DNA from: an uncultured Pelagibacteraceae bacterium
GTDB taxonomy: Bacteria > Pseudomonadota > Alphaproteobacteria > Pelagibacterales > Pelagibacteraceae
Assembly: GCA_902622545.1 (NCBI GenBank)
Contig: CACNQD010000004.1
Coordinates: 1 to 64,000 of the forward strand
Direction: 5' to 3'
DNA length: 64,000 bases
A program made the position numbers and the translations under genes. The notes beneath the pieces are model-generated. The model searched no databases. It saw nothing but the letters and a program-made list of their open reading frames with translations, and had not been told where the DNA came from. The first letter of the stretch is position 1, and every line of letters starts with the position of its first letter. Positions 63,967 through 64,000 of the stretch are shown one piece after another.

Positions 63967-64000
63967 TGTCTAAAAAAATTAATATAATAAGTCCTTTTGG
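63966..64000 (+). CDS. Start of the next gene (5' end only)
   Basis: The ATG at 63966 shares a base with the hisI stop (TAATG), and the open frame MSKKINIISPFG runs off the window. The overlap is like the other coupled genes here, so this is probably a real gene co-transcribed with hisI. Nothing about its function can be read from 11 codons. Confidence 0.5.
   Translation, partial: MSKKINIISPF

Noticed and set aside
1-64000. Mobile elements, prophage, CRISPR arrays, rRNA operons or defence islands
   Set aside because: No transposase, integrase, long direct-repeat array or rRNA sequence was recognised. Gene content and composition are even across the window, with no sign of a recently acquired island.

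Overview
The window looks like a piece of a SAR11 clade (Candidatus Pelagibacter-type) alphaproteobacterial chromosome. The grounds are the very AT-rich composition, Lys/Asn/Ile-rich proteins, almost no intergenic DNA (many ATGA, TGATG or TAATG overlaps), and a characteristic gene set: aprABM beside xsc and suyAB, a TPP riboswitch in front of a thiV-like sodium symporter, amtB without an adjacent glnK, and an isocitrate lyase facing a ScfR/RamB-type regulator. The assignment comes from gene content read by eye; no database was searched. I see no rRNA, CRISPR array, insertion sequence, integrase or phage gene.

Layout. 1-8.6 kb (minus strand): NADH dehydrogenase operon nuoABCDEFGHIJ, cut inside nuoJ at the left edge. 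8.6-14.9 kb: tRNA-Asp and tRNA-Val, then the protein quality-control block lon, clpX, clpP, tig, and tRNA-Leu. 14.9-18.8 kb: small housekeeping and unknown genes, including a DUF1289 protein, a GT2 glycosyltransferase, a family-5-type uracil-DNA glycosylase, YbgC, a DUF3047 protein and several micro-ORFs. 18.8-24.1 kb: an SDR, an NCS1 permease and a complete TRAP transporter. 24.2-28.8 kb: a plus-strand run of five genes (GMC oxidoreductase, TerC, SDR, M23 peptidase, MhpD-like hydratase).

28.8-37 kb is an organosulfonate/sulfite block. Xsc and SuyAB release sulfite from sulfoacetaldehyde and sulfolactate. A TauE/SafE protein may export sulfite, and AprABM can oxidise it in the cytoplasm to APS with electrons passing to the membrane. 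The neighbouring TRAP transporter and GMC dehydrogenase are plausible isethionate uptake and oxidation genes (IseKLM/IseJ type); this is inference.

37-42.4 kb: HIT protein, pabC-pabA-pabB for p-aminobenzoate, an MFS carrier and a MetC-like lyase. 42.4-49.2 kb: a 27-residue basic peptide gene, a membrane protein, mnmA, a DUF3553 protein, cysQ, recX, an ABA4-like protein, a DsbA-fold protein, a rhodanese, a glycosyltransferase-like protein, cutA and bcp. 49.3-53.8 kb: amtB, HU, rseP and thiV with its riboswitch. 53.8-56.8 kb: aceA and its likely regulator, with direct-repeat operators between them. 56.8-60.9 kb: the ferric iron ABC operon fbpABC, with a small Cys-containing ORF inside it and three 22-bp-phased Fur-like boxes in front. 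60.9-64 kb: LysR regulator, acuI, folE, hisI and the first codons of the next gene.

Many ORF-track starts are upstream TTG or GTG codons. I trimmed these where an ATG with a better ribosome binding site or a stop/start overlap was visible. Eight genes missing from the ORF track were read directly: the partial nuoJ; micro-ORFs at 15177, 18646, 33260, 42388, 45275 and 59580; and the 44331 DUF3553 gene. A weaker candidate lies at 55125.
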